This document shows positions 32,535-42,380 of a DNA stretch of 64,000 nt, one piece after another. This DNA comes from Symbiodinium natans. Taxonomy: Eukaryota; Sar; Dinophyceae; Suessiales; Symbiodiniaceae. Under the pieces are notes generated by a model. It worked only from the letters and a program-made list of their open reading frames with translations, was not told the origin of the DNA and did no database searches. The stretch lies in assembly GCA_905221605.1 (NCBI GenBank), contig CAJNDS010002416.1, positions 247,624-311,623 of the forward strand, given 5' to 3'. The number at the start of each line of letters is the position of its first letter. The first letter of the stretch is position 1. A program made the translations under genes and the position numbers.

Positions 32535-32670
32535 CAAGAGATCCTCAGAAGGGACCTCAGGGGTTATTTGGGGGTGATGTAGGGGCTACTCGGGTTTGTA
32601 GGGACTATATGAGGGTATACATAGGGGTTATATAGGGGAATAAGATTTGGGGGTCCCTCCTTAAACCCCT
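32535..32670. mobile_element. MITE-like element, family F
   Basis: It carries AGAAGGGACCTCAGGGGTTA, TAGGGACTATATGAGGGTAT and GGGGGTCCCTCCTT, the same order as at 17040-17195. Confidence 0.5.
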
Positions 32671-32869
32671 TAAATGTAACTCTGAAGTATGGGCCCTTGG
32701 GTAGTATGGGCATACAGGGGATCTACAAGGGCTCCTGAATTAAAGGCCCACACCAGAAACCTTAAGCTCTATACCCTAAACCCTAACCACCCCAAACCCG
32801 AAACCCGTTGAGGGCCCATCCTTTGTAGCTCCCCACCCCCAGATTACCATTCGTTCAAGGATTTCGGGT

Positions 32870-32975
32870 TTAGTTTAGGGTTTAGGGTTCAGGGTTCAGG
32901 GTTCAGGGTTTAGGGTTTAGGGTTTAGGGTTTAGGGTTCAGGGTTTAGGGTTCAGGGTTTAGGGTTTAGGGTTTA
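32870..32975. repeat. Telomeric-type tract, TTTAGGG with TTCAGGG
   Basis: About 15 units, mixed TTTAGGG and TTCAGGG. Confidence 0.9.
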
Positions 32976-32986
32976 GGAACCCTCAG

Positions 32987-33051
32987 ATAGCAAGCAGTCA
33001 GACGAGGCTGGAGCTCGGCCCGCGGTTCGCTCCACGCTTGCAGAGCTCAGC
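32987..33051 (+). CDS. Probable exon, unknown product
   Basis: CCCTCAG|AT to AGC|GTTTGGGG. It reads SKQSDEAGARPAVRSTLAEL. Telomeric tracts of the TTTAGGG type flank both sides. Confidence 0.55.
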
Positions 33052-33242
33052 GTTTGGGGTTTGGGATTTAGGGTTCAGGGTTTAAGGTTTAGGGTTTAGG
33101 GTTTAGGGTTTAGGGTTTTAATTGGGGTTTAGGATTTAGGGTATAGGGCTCCCACGTCATCATCGCACCCTTATGTCTCACGCGTCAGTGACTCATGAAG
33201 AGCGTAGGCCGAATCGAGAAGTTTGCTTAGGGGCCACAAACT

Positions 33243-33408
33243 GTTATAGTTCTTCTTAAGGGAGGGGGGGTTCAAGGGGGGTGTGTAACCCAAGGTCCCG
33301 AATACTCCCTACTACCCCCTAAGGCTCCCCAAGCTTCCCTTAAGTTTAGCGTTCCTAGGTACCTACCCGCCCATGAAACCCCCCTCCCTTGAGAACCCTA
33401 TGAAAGAG
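33243..33408. mobile_element. Inverted-repeat element
   Basis: GGGAGGGGGGGTTCAAGGGG at the left pairs imperfectly with CATGAAACCCCCCTCCCTTG at the right. Confidence 0.5.
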
Positions 33409-34001
33409 TTCCGCTCCCCGGGCACCTCCCCCACCCTTTCTTTCTGAAAACTGAGGGCTTCGGCTCGTTGCAAGCCCACATATGCAAAACTGGGTACTCT
33501 TGCCGTTGTAGGGAACACTAGGTTGTTAGAATTTAGGGTGTTTAGGGTTTAGGGTTTAGGCTTTAGGGTTTAGGGTTTAGGGTTTAGGGTTTAGGGCATT
33601 TAAGGATCGGAATTTGGGTTCAGCTCGCCCAGGACGAGCATGTCGTCTCCATGACAGCGCTGCTGCCATGATTGGAGAGCTTGCAGTCACCCGAAGCCCT
33701 AAACCCTAAACCCTAAACCCTAAACCCTAAACCCTCAAGCATGTAGCCTCCATAAGCTCTAAACTCTCAACCCCAAACTTGACCTAAATCCTTCCTTCCG
33801 GAGCATGAGGGGTCAGAGCCCCGAGCCGGCAAAAGAAGCGAGCACCATGCTCACAGCCTGAAGAAGAAACGAGACCTAGAGTGCGAAGGGGCGCTGTACA
33901 GCCCGGGTCGCAACTACAGGGTCTGCCCTAAACCCCTTTAAGCCTTAACCCTAAACCCTAAACCCTAAACCCTAAACCCTAAACCCTAAACTAACCCGAA
34001 G

Positions 34002-34068
34002 CCATCAGAGACTTTTCGCCAGGCTGAGGAGCGTATTCTGAAGCTTCAGCTGCTGGCCATTCTGGAGG
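34002..34068 (+). CDS. Probable exon, coiled-coil-like
   Basis: CCGAAG|CCA to GGAG|GTGGTC. It reads PSETFRQAEERILKLQLLAI then LE, with heptad-like leucines. CCCTAAA units precede and a TTTAGGGG array follows. Confidence 0.55.
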
Positions 34069-34074
34069 GTGGTC

Positions 34075-34290
34075 TAGGGTTTTAGGGGGTTTTGGGGGTT
34101 TAGGGGTTTTGGGGGTTTACGGGTTTTAGGGGTTTAGGGGGTTTAGGGGGTTTAGGGGGTCTAGGGGTTTAGGTGTTTAGGGTTTAGGGGATTTAGGGGG
34201 TTTAGGGGGTTTAGGGGGTTTAGGGGGTTTTAGGGGGTTTAGGGGGTTTGGGGGGTTTAGGGGGTTTAGGGGGTTCAGGGGTTCAGGGGT
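34075..34290. repeat. Telomeric variant array, TTTAGGGG/TTTAGGGGG
   Basis: About 25 octamer and nonamer units of GTTTAGGGG type. Confidence 0.9.
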
Positions 34291-34410
34291 TTAAGGGTTT
34301 AGGCTTCAGGCGTTAGGGTTGGGTTTGCAGGTTTCAGGGTTGTGGTGTTGGGCGCTTTTGGGTGTGGCATCTACTACACAACAAGACAGTAAGAACCCCC
34401 CGTTGCCCTG

Positions 34411-34515
34411 TCCGCAAGAACCCTAAACCCTAAACCCTAAACCCTAAACCCTGAACCCTGAACCCTAGACCCTAAACCCTAAACCCTAAACCCTAAACCC
34501 CTAAACCCTAACCCC
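34411..34515. repeat. Telomeric-type tract, CCCTAAA
   Basis: About 13 units, some CCCTGAA. Confidence 0.9.
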
Positions 34516-34685
34516 CAAACCCAAAGCAGAAACCCTGAACTCGATCAATGAAGGGCTTCTACTGCAGCATAGGAGCCCCACAATTCTGGTGGATTGGAGG
34601 TCCTCAGGGGTTTGCATGTTCACTGGGTTCAGGGTTTAGGGTTTAGGGTTTAGGGTTTAGTGTTTAGGGTTGAAAGAAGGTGAAC

Positions 34686-34768
34686 GTCAGGGCTGCAGGT
34701 TTTGGGATCTTTGTCAAGTACACAAAGTCTTCGGCTGGGGTGAGGTCGGATGGCTCATCCGCGTTTGC
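34686..34768 (-). CDS. Possible minus-strand exon
   Basis: On the minus strand, TTTTGCAG|GC to CTGAC|GTTCACC gives ANADEPSDLTPAEDFVYLTK then IPKPAAL, which looks more protein-like than the open plus frame (VNVRAAGFGIFVKYTKSSAG). The flanking repeats are also reversed relative to most plus-strand exons. It would be the only minus-strand exon seen. Confidence 0.3.
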
Positions 34769-35131
34769 CTGCAAAACCCTAAACCCTGAACCCTCAACCC
34801 TAAACCCGAAACCATAAACCCCAAACCCTAAACTCTAAACCCTAAACCCCAAACTCTAAACCCTAAACCCAAAAAAACCCAAACCCTAAACCCTAAACCC
34901 CTTTGGTGACCAATTGCACACCGTTGGGGTCATGTACCGTGTAGCTACTGTCGTCTCACTTTTGTACAGGCCCTACATGAATATTCTATACTATCCCCCC
35001 AGCCCCTATATTCACGCTTGTCATGCGTAAGTTGCTGCACAAGCATTATGTTGGGGTCTATTTCGTCCCCCTGTCGGGGTCTGGGGTCTTGTGTCACCCA
35101 CCCCGGCACCTCAAGAACCTTCGTGCAACCA

Positions 35132-35335
35132 AAGAAGACCAAGAACGGTTAGGGCTTCGGGTTTAGGGTTCAGGGTTAAGGGTAACCAAGATGCAACTAA
35201 AGGAGACAAAGAAAGTTTAGGGTTTCGGGTTTAGGGCTCAGGGTTAAGGGTTAACAAAGATGCAACTAAGCAAGACCAAGAACGTTTAAGTTTCAGGTTT
35301 AGGGTTCAGGGTTAAGGTTAACAAAGATTCGCCTG
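35132..35335. repeat. Three-copy minisatellite, unit about 68 bases
   Basis: Three tandem units join a unique part (AGACCAAGAACG and AACAAAGATGCAACTA) to a telomere-like part (TTTCGGGTTTAGGGTTCAGG). The telomeric stretch was copied together with its flank. Confidence 0.8.
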
Positions 35336-35614
35336 TAAGCAACTGCACGCGGCGAGGGTAGGAAGCTGCCTAAACCCTACACCTTAACCACTAAACAATG
35401 GAGGACTACAAGCTCAAGGAACCGCAGTCCCTACTAAGAACCAGGCTTTTTTGGGTTTACCCTGAACCGTTTACACCCCTAAACCCTAAACCCTAAAACC
35501 CTAAACCCTGAACCGAAAACCCCATAACCCTACAACCCTAGAACAAACCCTATAACCCTACACCCTATGACCCTAAATCCTTAAACCCTAAACCCCAAAC
35601 CCTCAAAATCTCAG

Positions 35615-35678
35615 GTTTGACCGGTGGGCCGACCCCACGAGTGAGATTATCAGCGCTGAGTGGCTTCGGCCGGATATT
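35615..35678 (+). CDS. Probable exon, unknown product
   Basis: ATCTCAG|G to ATT|GCGAGG (GC donor assumed). It reads FDRWADPTSEIISAEWLRPD. Strongly protein-like. No family is recognised. Confidence 0.5.
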
Positions 35679-35987
35679 GCGAGGGCTTCGGGCTTCAGGA
35701 ATTTGGAGTTTACTTACGGTTCTGGGTTTAGGGTTTAGGGTTAGGGCCTACAGAGGTTCAGGGTTTTGAGATTTGGAAAGTAGGTTTTTGCGCGTGGGAA
35801 GGGGGGGGGGAAGGGGGTTGGGGCTTAGGGTTTTCCGGGCGCTTCTTAGTTGGCCATGGCGTTGGTTCAGCCTAAACCGTAAACCCTACACCCTACACCC
35901 TAAACCCTAAACCCTAAACCCTAAACCCTAAACCTTATAAACCCTAAACCCAGTTTTTGGTTGTGGGTTCGGGCTTTCGCCTCACAG

Positions 35988-36039
35988 TTGTGTTCAAGAG
36001 GGCCCCATATTGGCTGGCGGACCGGCTTTCATGGGTCTT
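35988..36039 (+). CDS. Probable exon, unknown product
   Basis: CTCACAG|TT to GTCTT|GTAGGG. It reads VFKRAPYWLADRLSWV. The donor grades into telomere-like units. Confidence 0.5.
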
Positions 36040-36192
36040 GTAGGGTTAGGATTTAGGGTTTAGGGTTGAGGGTTTATGGTTTAGGGTTAGGGTTTAGGGT
36101 TTGTAAGGGTTCAAAGGGTTATTGGGTTTATTGTGCGGTTTCTACGTTTCATCGGGTGTGGGGTTGCCTGTTTGTGGGTTGTCTAGACACAG

Positions 36193-36339
36193 GGTACCGC
36201 AACTCGGAACGACTCCGGCTTGTAGTTGAAGACGGCATGTGCAACCTGCCCCTGTCACGTGGAAAGGGCGAGTTTCGAAGCGTGGCCCGCGGTCGCTCTC
36301 CCGCATGGGATAGCATTACACGAGAAATCCCGTCTTGGG
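36193..36339 (+). CDS. Probable exon, unknown product
   Basis: It is the longest clear exon outside the repeats (147 bases), ACACAG|GG to TTGGG|GTTTAGGG. It begins YRNSERLRLVVEDGMCNLPL, continues SRGKGEFRSVARGRSPAWDS and ends ITREIPSW. The donor GT is the first GT of a 12-unit TTTAGGG tract. No family is recognised. Confidence 0.65.
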
Positions 36340-36425
36340 GTTTAGGGTTTAGGGTTTAGGGTTTAGGGTTTAGGGTTTAGGGTTTAGGGTTTAGGGTTTA
36401 GGGTTTAGGGTTTAGGGTTTAGGGG
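36340..36425. repeat. Telomeric-type tract, TTTAGGG, starting at a donor site
   Basis: Twelve perfect units begin exactly at the exon end of 36193-36339. Confidence 0.93.
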
Positions 36426-36455
36426 TTGTAATGGACGCCCGAAAGAGATCCCCAG

Positions 36456-36500
36456 GTAGACAAGCCTCTCGACACAGACTTTGCTGGCCCTCCTCCGAAG
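36456..36500 (+). CDS. Possible exon, unknown product
   Basis: CCCCAG|GTA; reads VDKPLDTDFAGPPPK. The right edge is not resolved. Confidence 0.35.
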
Positions 36501-36767
36501 ACCTAAACCTGGGTTTTGGAGTACTATACTTTAATGTTTATTTTTGTTCTGGGTTCCCGTTTTAGCTACTTATACCTAAAAAAGTATATACCTTTTTTTT
36601 CCAGGGTCTACTCCAGAGGTAGGAAACCCTAAGCCGGTATCCCTAGCAGTCAGATTCAGGGTGTATAGGGTGTAAAGCCTACCAGCCGTATTCCTTCTTC
36701 GACCCTTGAAACTCAACCTGAAACCCTCAAAGCCCCAAACCCCATGAGACCTAGAATCCTTCTGAAG

Positions 36768-36830
36768 GAACTTGGTCAAGATCCTCGACAACTACCTCGA
36801 GGGCGACGAGTTTGAGGATCTTCAGGCATC
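36768..36830 (+). CDS. Probable exon, unknown product
   Basis: TCTGAAG|G to GCATC|GTGGGG (or a GC donor at 36826). It reads NLVKILDNYLEGDEFEDLQA. An acidic helix-rich segment. No family can be named. Confidence 0.55.
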
Positions 36831-37095
36831 GTGGGGATTGCCTTTGTAGGACTTCTGTTAGGCTTTTACGCTTTTATGTTTTTTTGAGGTCGGAGGTTTT
36901 TCAGGGTTTGAGGCTTGGGGTTTTTTGGTGCTCAGGATTAAGGGCTCTAAGGCTTCTATTCTGCCCAAATCACCGTCCTGCGGGCAAAACCCTAAACTCA
37001 ACTCTCAACCACCAAACCTAAACCCTCAACCCTAAACCCTAAACCCTAAACCCTAAACCCCTTGAACCCGACAGCCTACAAGCTATTGTCACCAG

Positions 37096-37144
37096 GCGAT
37101 GGTCCATTTCCTGAGCGGGAAGGAGTTGCCTCGCGGCATTGGGC
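37096..37144 (+). CDS. Probable exon, unknown product
   Basis: CACCAG|GCG to GGGC|GTAAAC. It reads AMVHFLSGKELPRGIG. The donor GTAAACCC is fused to a telomeric unit. Confidence 0.5.
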
Positions 37145-37578
37145 GTAAACCCTAGACCCCTAAACCCTAAACCCTTTACACCCTACATAGTTTAGGGTTT
37201 AGGGTTTGGGGTTTGGGGTTTAGGGTTTGTTTAGGGTTTAGGGTTTAGGGTTTAGAGGTTAGAGGTCGAGAGCTTAGGGTTTGTTTGACCTATCAATGGG
37301 ATTCGGGGGGTTGATGTGGAGGGGCTTTAGCAGGTTCTTCATGTTTCGCAGGCCAGTGTGAAGCAGCAGTGGTTGGGGGCGGGGGGCAACTTTGACCAGA
37401 CAAGCCGCGAACCATGAACACCATCCCTAAACCCTAAAAACCAAAACCCTAAACCCATGCTACGTCGACGCAAGCTCCTTGAGCACTTTGTAGCTACCGT
37501 GAAAAGAAGCCTCCAAGCACCAAGCACCCCTAACCCCAAACCCTAAACACCAAGCCCAGATATCCTCCCTGATATCCT

Positions 37579-37668
37579 GGAACCCTTCCCCCTTATACTA
37601 ACAGTCCTTAATCGGGATTACAATAGGGGGTACGATAAGACTGTTAGTATAAGGGGGAACATCCCAAG
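37579..37668. mobile_element. MITE-like element, family A
   Basis: CCCCTTATACTAACAGTCC at the left pairs with ACTGTTAGTATAAGGGGGAA at the right, around an AGGGGGTACGATAA centre. A nearly perfect palindrome. Confidence 0.8.
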
Positions 37669-38022
37669 TGAAATCCTATAAACCCGAGGCTCTAGACCCT
37701 AAACCCTAAACCCCAAACCTGCTGGAGGCCCGATCCGATTTCGGAGCCGGATGGCGGCCACCAATCCTTGGGAGATCAAATCTTAGGCGTCGGGGGAACT
37801 GGGGTAGGGGTTTAGGGTTTAGGGTTAAGGGCTTGGGGTTTGCGGTTTAGGGTTGAGGGTTGAGGGTTGAGGGTTTAGAGTTTAGGGGTAGGGGGGTGAC
37901 AAGAATAAGGTTTCGCGCCATGGATCCGCGCTCTAGCCCCTCAGCCTCAAGCCCTATAACCCCTATAAGCCCTATAAGCCCTATTCCGCGAATTCAGTCT
38001 GCAAATCTCGATAGGATTCGGA

Positions 38023-38108
38023 TACCTAAACCCTAAACCCTAAACCCTAAACCCTAAACCCTAAACCCTAAACCCTAAACCCTAAACCCTAAACCCTAAA
38101 CCCTAAAC
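38023..38108. repeat. Telomeric-type tract, CCCTAAA
   Basis: Twelve perfect units. Confidence 0.93.
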
Positions 38109-38165
38109 CGGCGGGGCTGCCAAGTTCCAGGGCCGCCCTTAGGGAACCCCGCGAGGCTTCGGCAG

Positions 38166-38225
38166 GCGCAAGAAGTCCGGTGAAATGTCCGACGGCCTGG
38201 ACTTCCCGAGCTTCCTTCTCTTGAG
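38166..38225 (+). CDS. EF-hand-like exon
   Basis: CGGCAG|G to TTGAG|GTGCAT. It reads RKKSGEMSDGLDFPSFLLL. The G-x-LDFPSFLLL ending matches the second half of an EF-hand (loop position 8 hydrophobic, then the exiting helix (E/S)FL.L). The acidic residue usual at loop position 12 is a serine. The first loop half would lie in an upstream exon. A CCCTAAA tract precedes and a TTTAGGG tract follows. Confidence 0.55.
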
Positions 38226-38302
38226 GTGCATTTGCTTTTTTCAGGGTTTAGGGTTTAGGGTTTAGGGTTTAGGGTTTAGGGTTTCGGGTTGAGGGTTGAG
38301 GG

Positions 38303-38409
38303 TTGGGATGTTCCCCCTTATACTGACAGTCCTTAGTTGGGATTCTAATGGCGGGGGAGGTACTATAATCCCTATTAAGGACTGTTAGTATGAGGGGGAA
38401 CATCCGAAG
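38303..38409. mobile_element. MITE-like element, family A
   Basis: A palindrome from TTGGGATGTTCCCCCTTATA to TATGAGGGGGAACATCCGAA. It follows telomere-like TTGAGGG units. Confidence 0.8.
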
Positions 38410-39215
38410 TTTAGGGTTTAGGTTCTTCAGGGTGCTTATTGCGGTTTCGGGTGCTTCGGGCTTCGGGCTTTTCATCCCTGAAGGGGGATACCCTAAACCC
38501 TAAACCCTAAACCCTAAACCCTAAACCCTGATTCGCACTTAAGCAATGCTAAGATCATCGACCAGCTGCCTGCCTTGGGCCCAGCGTTGGGTTTCGGGAT
38601 TATGATTTAGGGTTTGGGGTTTAGGGTTTAGGGTTTAGGGTTTAAACTAGGTTCCCGTAGGGTTTATAGGGTTTACAGGGTTTAGGGTCCCCTCCTTTCC
38701 AGACTCTACGGACTCAGGATTAGGGTTTAGAGTTTACGCTGTAGACATCATGGGGTAGGGCCCAGAGACCATGACCTGTAAGGGGTTCCTTGGGCCTAAG
38801 CCCGAAACCCCAAACCGTAAACCCTAAACCCTAAGACCCCGTCCTGGCTCCAAAAACAGGCAGCAGGACCAGATTTCGGGCGCCTCCTCAAGCGTGTGTC
38901 TTGTCCTGCGCAAGCCCTAAACCCTAAATGCTAAACCCGCAACCCTAAACCCCAAACCCACGCCCTAACCCCTAGGTTTGGGTGTCAGGGACCTCATACG
39001 TTTTGTTTAGGTCTAGGGTTGGGATTTTTTGGGTTTAGGGTTTTGATGCTACGGTGCTTAGGAACCTAGACCCCTATGGGCGCAGGGTTCCGGGCGCAGG
39101 TTTTGCGCTTGCATGCGAGGTATTCGGCACATGCGGCATGCCGTAGCGCTCCTCAGACCCTAAACCCTAAACCGTCAGGCCCTAAACCCTAAACCCTAAA
39201 CCCAATAAATTTTAG

Positions 39216-39258
39216 GTGTTTGACCGCCTCAACAGTTCTTTCCCGTCTCCTGCCCGAA
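39216..39258 (+). CDS. Possible exon, unknown product
   Basis: ATTTTAG|GTG to CGAA|GTGCAAG. Reads VFDRLNSSFPSPAR. Confidence 0.45.
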
Positions 39259-39393
39259 GTGCAAGACCAGGAAGTAGCTCCATCAGAATCTGACTGAGAC
39301 TCGACCTAATCCCCTCCCCCTAATATTAACCCCCCCCCCCCCGCGGTTTAGGGTTTAGGGTTTATAGGGGTTTAGAGTTTAGGGTTTAGGGTT

Positions 39394-39480
39394 GAAAACC
39401 CCCCCTCCCCAATATACTAGAATATACCTATAATGGGGGAGTGTATTTAATCTTAGGGGGTAGGGGGGGGTTAATATTAG
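39394..39480. mobile_element. Palindromic element, family M
   Basis: AACCCCCCCTCCCCAATATA at the left pairs with TAGGGGGTAGGGGGGGTTAA at the right. Similar ends occur at 4700-4745 and 39308-39350. Confidence 0.5.
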
Positions 39481-39499
39481 GTGGAGGGGATTACACACC

Positions 39500-39683
39500 T
39501 TGGGATGTTCCCCCATTATACTAACAGTCCTTAATGGGGATTAAAGCAGGCCCTACCTACCAACAGTCCTGAATAAGGATTAAAGTGCCCCCTGGTATAG
39601 TAGGGATGAAAGTACCCCCCCCCCCCCCCGCTTATTATTATAGTCCCTACGAAGGACTGTTAGTAGAAGGGGGAACATCCCAA
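39500..39683. mobile_element. MITE-like element, family A, with internal duplication
   Basis: The outer arms are TTGGGATGTTCCCCCATTAT and AAGGGGGAACATCCCAA. Inside, the CAACAGTCCTGAATAAGGAT arm repeats and a C-run has been gained. Confidence 0.75.
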
Positions 39684-40370
39684 CGTACACATCCATCTTG
39701 CTGAGATATTCAGCAGCAGAGAGGGCACAGCTCTGAGGTCTAGAAACCGCATCGGTTTAGGGTTTAGCGTTCAGGGTTTAGGGTTTAGGGTTTGGGTTTT
39801 CGGGCCTTGGTGAGGCAACTCGTGGAACTCTTTTGGGGGTTGACACGGCAATAAGCCTAATAATAGTCCCCAAAAAGAAAGGTTCCCTTATAATGAGAAC
39901 CCCAACGAGGTACCCTTAATGATCCCCGAAATCGAAGGAAGTCGTCAAAGCCTTCGGGTTTTGGGGTTTAGGGTTTAGAGCCACCCTCATGCCCGATTCC
40001 TGCACCCCAAACGCCGAAACCCCCCCCCCCCCCCCCCCGGCCCCAGACCCTAAACCCTGTCAAAAATCTCAAGACCCTCAAGACCCTGAAAGCCCTCAAA
40101 ACCTTCAAAACCCTTAGCCGCCCAAACCCCAAACCCCCCAAAACCTGCCCCCCCCCCACCCCGCCCCCCCGCCCAAACTCTAAGGTTGGAACCGTGGATC
40201 CTTAGTATGGTCCCTTACCCTCTTTGAAAAGGATTTAAAGGGATCAGACCCCCCCCCCCCTCCCTAAACCCTAAGCCCTCAGCTACATACGACTCTTGGA
40301 GCGGCACGCTAAACCCTAAACCCTAAACCCTAAGCCCTAAACCCTAAACCCTAAACCCTAAACCTTTCAG

Positions 40371-40440
40371 GAAGCGGGACATCGACAAGCTGCGCTCTGC
40401 ACTCCGAGGGGAGGAGCTGCTCCGACTGCAAGAAAAGATA
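40371..40440 (+). CDS. Probable exon, coiled-coil-like
   Basis: CTTTCAG|G to ATA|GCGGGG (GC donor assumed). It reads KRDIDKLRSALRGEELLRLQ then EKI. A charged heptad-like helix. A CCCTAAA tract precedes and a TTTAGGG tract follows. Confidence 0.6.
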
Positions 40441-40616
40441 GCGGGGGGGCCTTTTCCGGAGTTTTTTCGGGTTTTGTTGGGGGTGTGTAGGGTTTAGGGT
40501 TTAGGGTTTAGGGTTTAGGGTTTGGGGTTTAGGGTTTAGGGTTTAGGGCAATAGGTATAGGGTTCAGGGTTTTCGGGCTGTTACAAAGGGTTCAGGGGCC
40601 CAGGGGGAGTTTAGGG

Positions 40617-40806
40617 CCTTCTGGTACTTATTAATCAGTTATCACAGTTCTTATTATAAGCCCCTTCAGTGCTCTAATATTGTTATAATTACAGTTACAA
40701 GTACAGTTAGGGTTTAGGGTTTAGGGTTTAGGGTTTAGGGTTTAGGGTTTAGGGTTTAGGGTTTAGGGTTGCGAAAATTGGTTAATAAGTACCATGAGCA
40801 AGTAGG
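40617..40806. mobile_element. MITE-like element, family B, split by a telomeric tract
   Basis: The left arm (CTGGTACTTATTAATCAGTT to GTTACAAGTACAGTT) and the right arm (TTGGTTAATAAGTACCATGA) are those of family B. About nine TTTAGGG units (40707-40770) sit where the second TTATAACTGG arm should begin. Confidence 0.8.
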
Positions 40807-40862
40807 GCTTGTTGTGAGCTCAAGGCCCTGCATCCAGGATCTCTCAATTTCTGGCATAAGGG

Positions 40863-40936
40863 GGGTTTAGGGTTTAGGGTTTAGGGTTTAGGGTTTAGGG
40901 TTTAGGGTTTAGGGTTTAGGGTTTAGGGTTTAGGGT
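40863..40936. repeat. Telomeric-type tract, TTTAGGG
   Basis: Ten units followed by GCGAAA, the same bases that follow the tract at 40770, and then by a family C element (40936-41025). Confidence 0.92.
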
Positions 40937-41501
40937 TGCGAAAGTAGGGGACCCCTAGAATAGACCCCCCCCCAGATAGTATGATAGTAAGGACCCCCAA
41001 TAAGGTACCCTAATTTCGGCAGCCATGTACATGGAATTTTCGAGAATTGTTTAGGGCTGCGTGGCTCACACCCCTAAACCCTCAACTCTCAAACCATCAA
41101 CCTTGCCGCGGCTGCTGCTGACGAACTGAAAAACTAAGCTACCATCGTATGAGGGCTCCTTAAACTATGGTAGCGCAATTACAAGCTCCTTAGCAGCAAC
41201 CCAAACCCCCCAACCCAGCTACACTAAAGACCCCAAACCCCAACCCTTCGAGCTCTTGAACGACATGAAGTTGCTCTAAGTCACGGGCCCTTCAAGGGTT
41301 CGATGTTGTATGGGTTCTGGGTTGAGGGTTGAGGGTTCCATTCTGGTCTTTTCACAACCTTAAACGCTCAACTCGAAAAGCCTAAGCCCCAGGGCACCGA
41401 AGCTCTTAACCCTAAGCCTTATCCTGAAGCCGCGCGCGCGCGCGCGCGCGACATCCTGAAACCCTGAGGACTGAACCCGTTATAGTCCAGGGTACCAACC
41501 T

Positions 41502-41612
41502 TTCTCACATGGGTGGTTGTCTACATTATGGTCCCTTCTTGGATCCCTAGTATAAAGCGGCACCTCATATTTCGGGTACCCCAAAAGGGATCACCATTTT
41601 GACAACCACCCT
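41502..41612. mobile_element. MITE-like element, family I
   Basis: GGGTGGTTGTCTACATTATG at the left pairs with ACCATTTTGACAACCACCCT at the right. The copy at 50256-50356 has the same ends. Confidence 0.75.
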
Positions 41613-41651
41613 AAACCACAAGCCCTAAACCCTAAACCACCCGACATGCAG

Positions 41652-41730
41652 GTTGCAAGTCCTCTTCGGCGAGGAGGAGCCCCGGCAGGAGGAGAACGAG
41701 GCAAACGTGAAGGCGGCGCGCCAGTCCAAA
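41652..41730 (+). CDS. Probable exon, unknown product
   Basis: CATGCAG|G to CCAAA|GTCCCG. It begins LQVLFGEEEPRQEENEANVK and continues AARQSK. Acidic and glutamate-rich. TTTAGGG-like units follow. Confidence 0.6.
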
Positions 41731-41929
41731 GTCCCGAAGCTTAGGGTTCAGGGTTTAGGGTTTGGAGTTTAGGGTTTTGGATTTAGGGCTTAGGGTTTAC
41801 GGTTGAGACGCTCGTCTCAAGTGTACCCAAACCCTTCACCCTGAACCCTTAAGCCTGCATGCACCCTAAAACCTCAAAGCCCCTAAGACTTCTTGAAGTT
41901 CCCCTGACCCCTAAACCCCTAAACCCTAA

Positions 41930-42317
41930 ACCCCAACAGCCTAAACCCTAAACCCCTAAACCCCTAAACCCCTAAACCCCTAAACCCCTAAACCCCTAAA
42001 CCCCTAAACCCTGAACCCCTAAGCCCTGAACCCCTAAAAACCCCAACGCCCTAACCCTTAACCCCTTAACCCCTAAACCCCTAAACCCTAAACCCCCGCA
42101 CCCCCCAAACCCTTAAACCCCAAACCACCTGAACTCCCACACCCCTAAACCCCAAGACACAAAACCCAGAAAACCCTAAACTCTACAACCCTAAACCCTA
42201 AACCCTAAACCCTAAACCCTAAACCCCAAACCCTAAACCCTAAACCCTAAACCCTAAGCCCTAAGCCCTAAGCCCTAGACCCTAGACCCTAGACCCTAAA
42301 CCCTAAACCCTAAACCT
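41930..42317. repeat. Composite telomeric array
   Basis: CCCCTAAA octamers (41945-42010), mixed degenerate units, then CCCTAAA with CCCTAAG and CCCTAGA blocks (42190-42317). Confidence 0.9.
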
Positions 42318-42340
42318 CACCTCCTTATCTTCACGCCCAG

Positions 42341-42380
42341 CAGCCAGGTGAACCCGTGGCTGCTCCGGGGACTGGAGATC
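42341..42380 (+). CDS. Possible exon upstream of the channel
   Basis: CGCCCAG|C to GATC|GTGCCT. Reads SQVNPWLLRGLEI. It ends in phase 0 and could join the exon at 43351; membership in the channel gene is only inferred. Confidence 0.45.

Noticed and set aside
34945-35142. Minus-strand open frame of about 65 codons
   Set aside because: The plus strand is open over the same bases after a TGTACAG acceptor-like site; neither reading shows a known motif, so no strand could be chosen.
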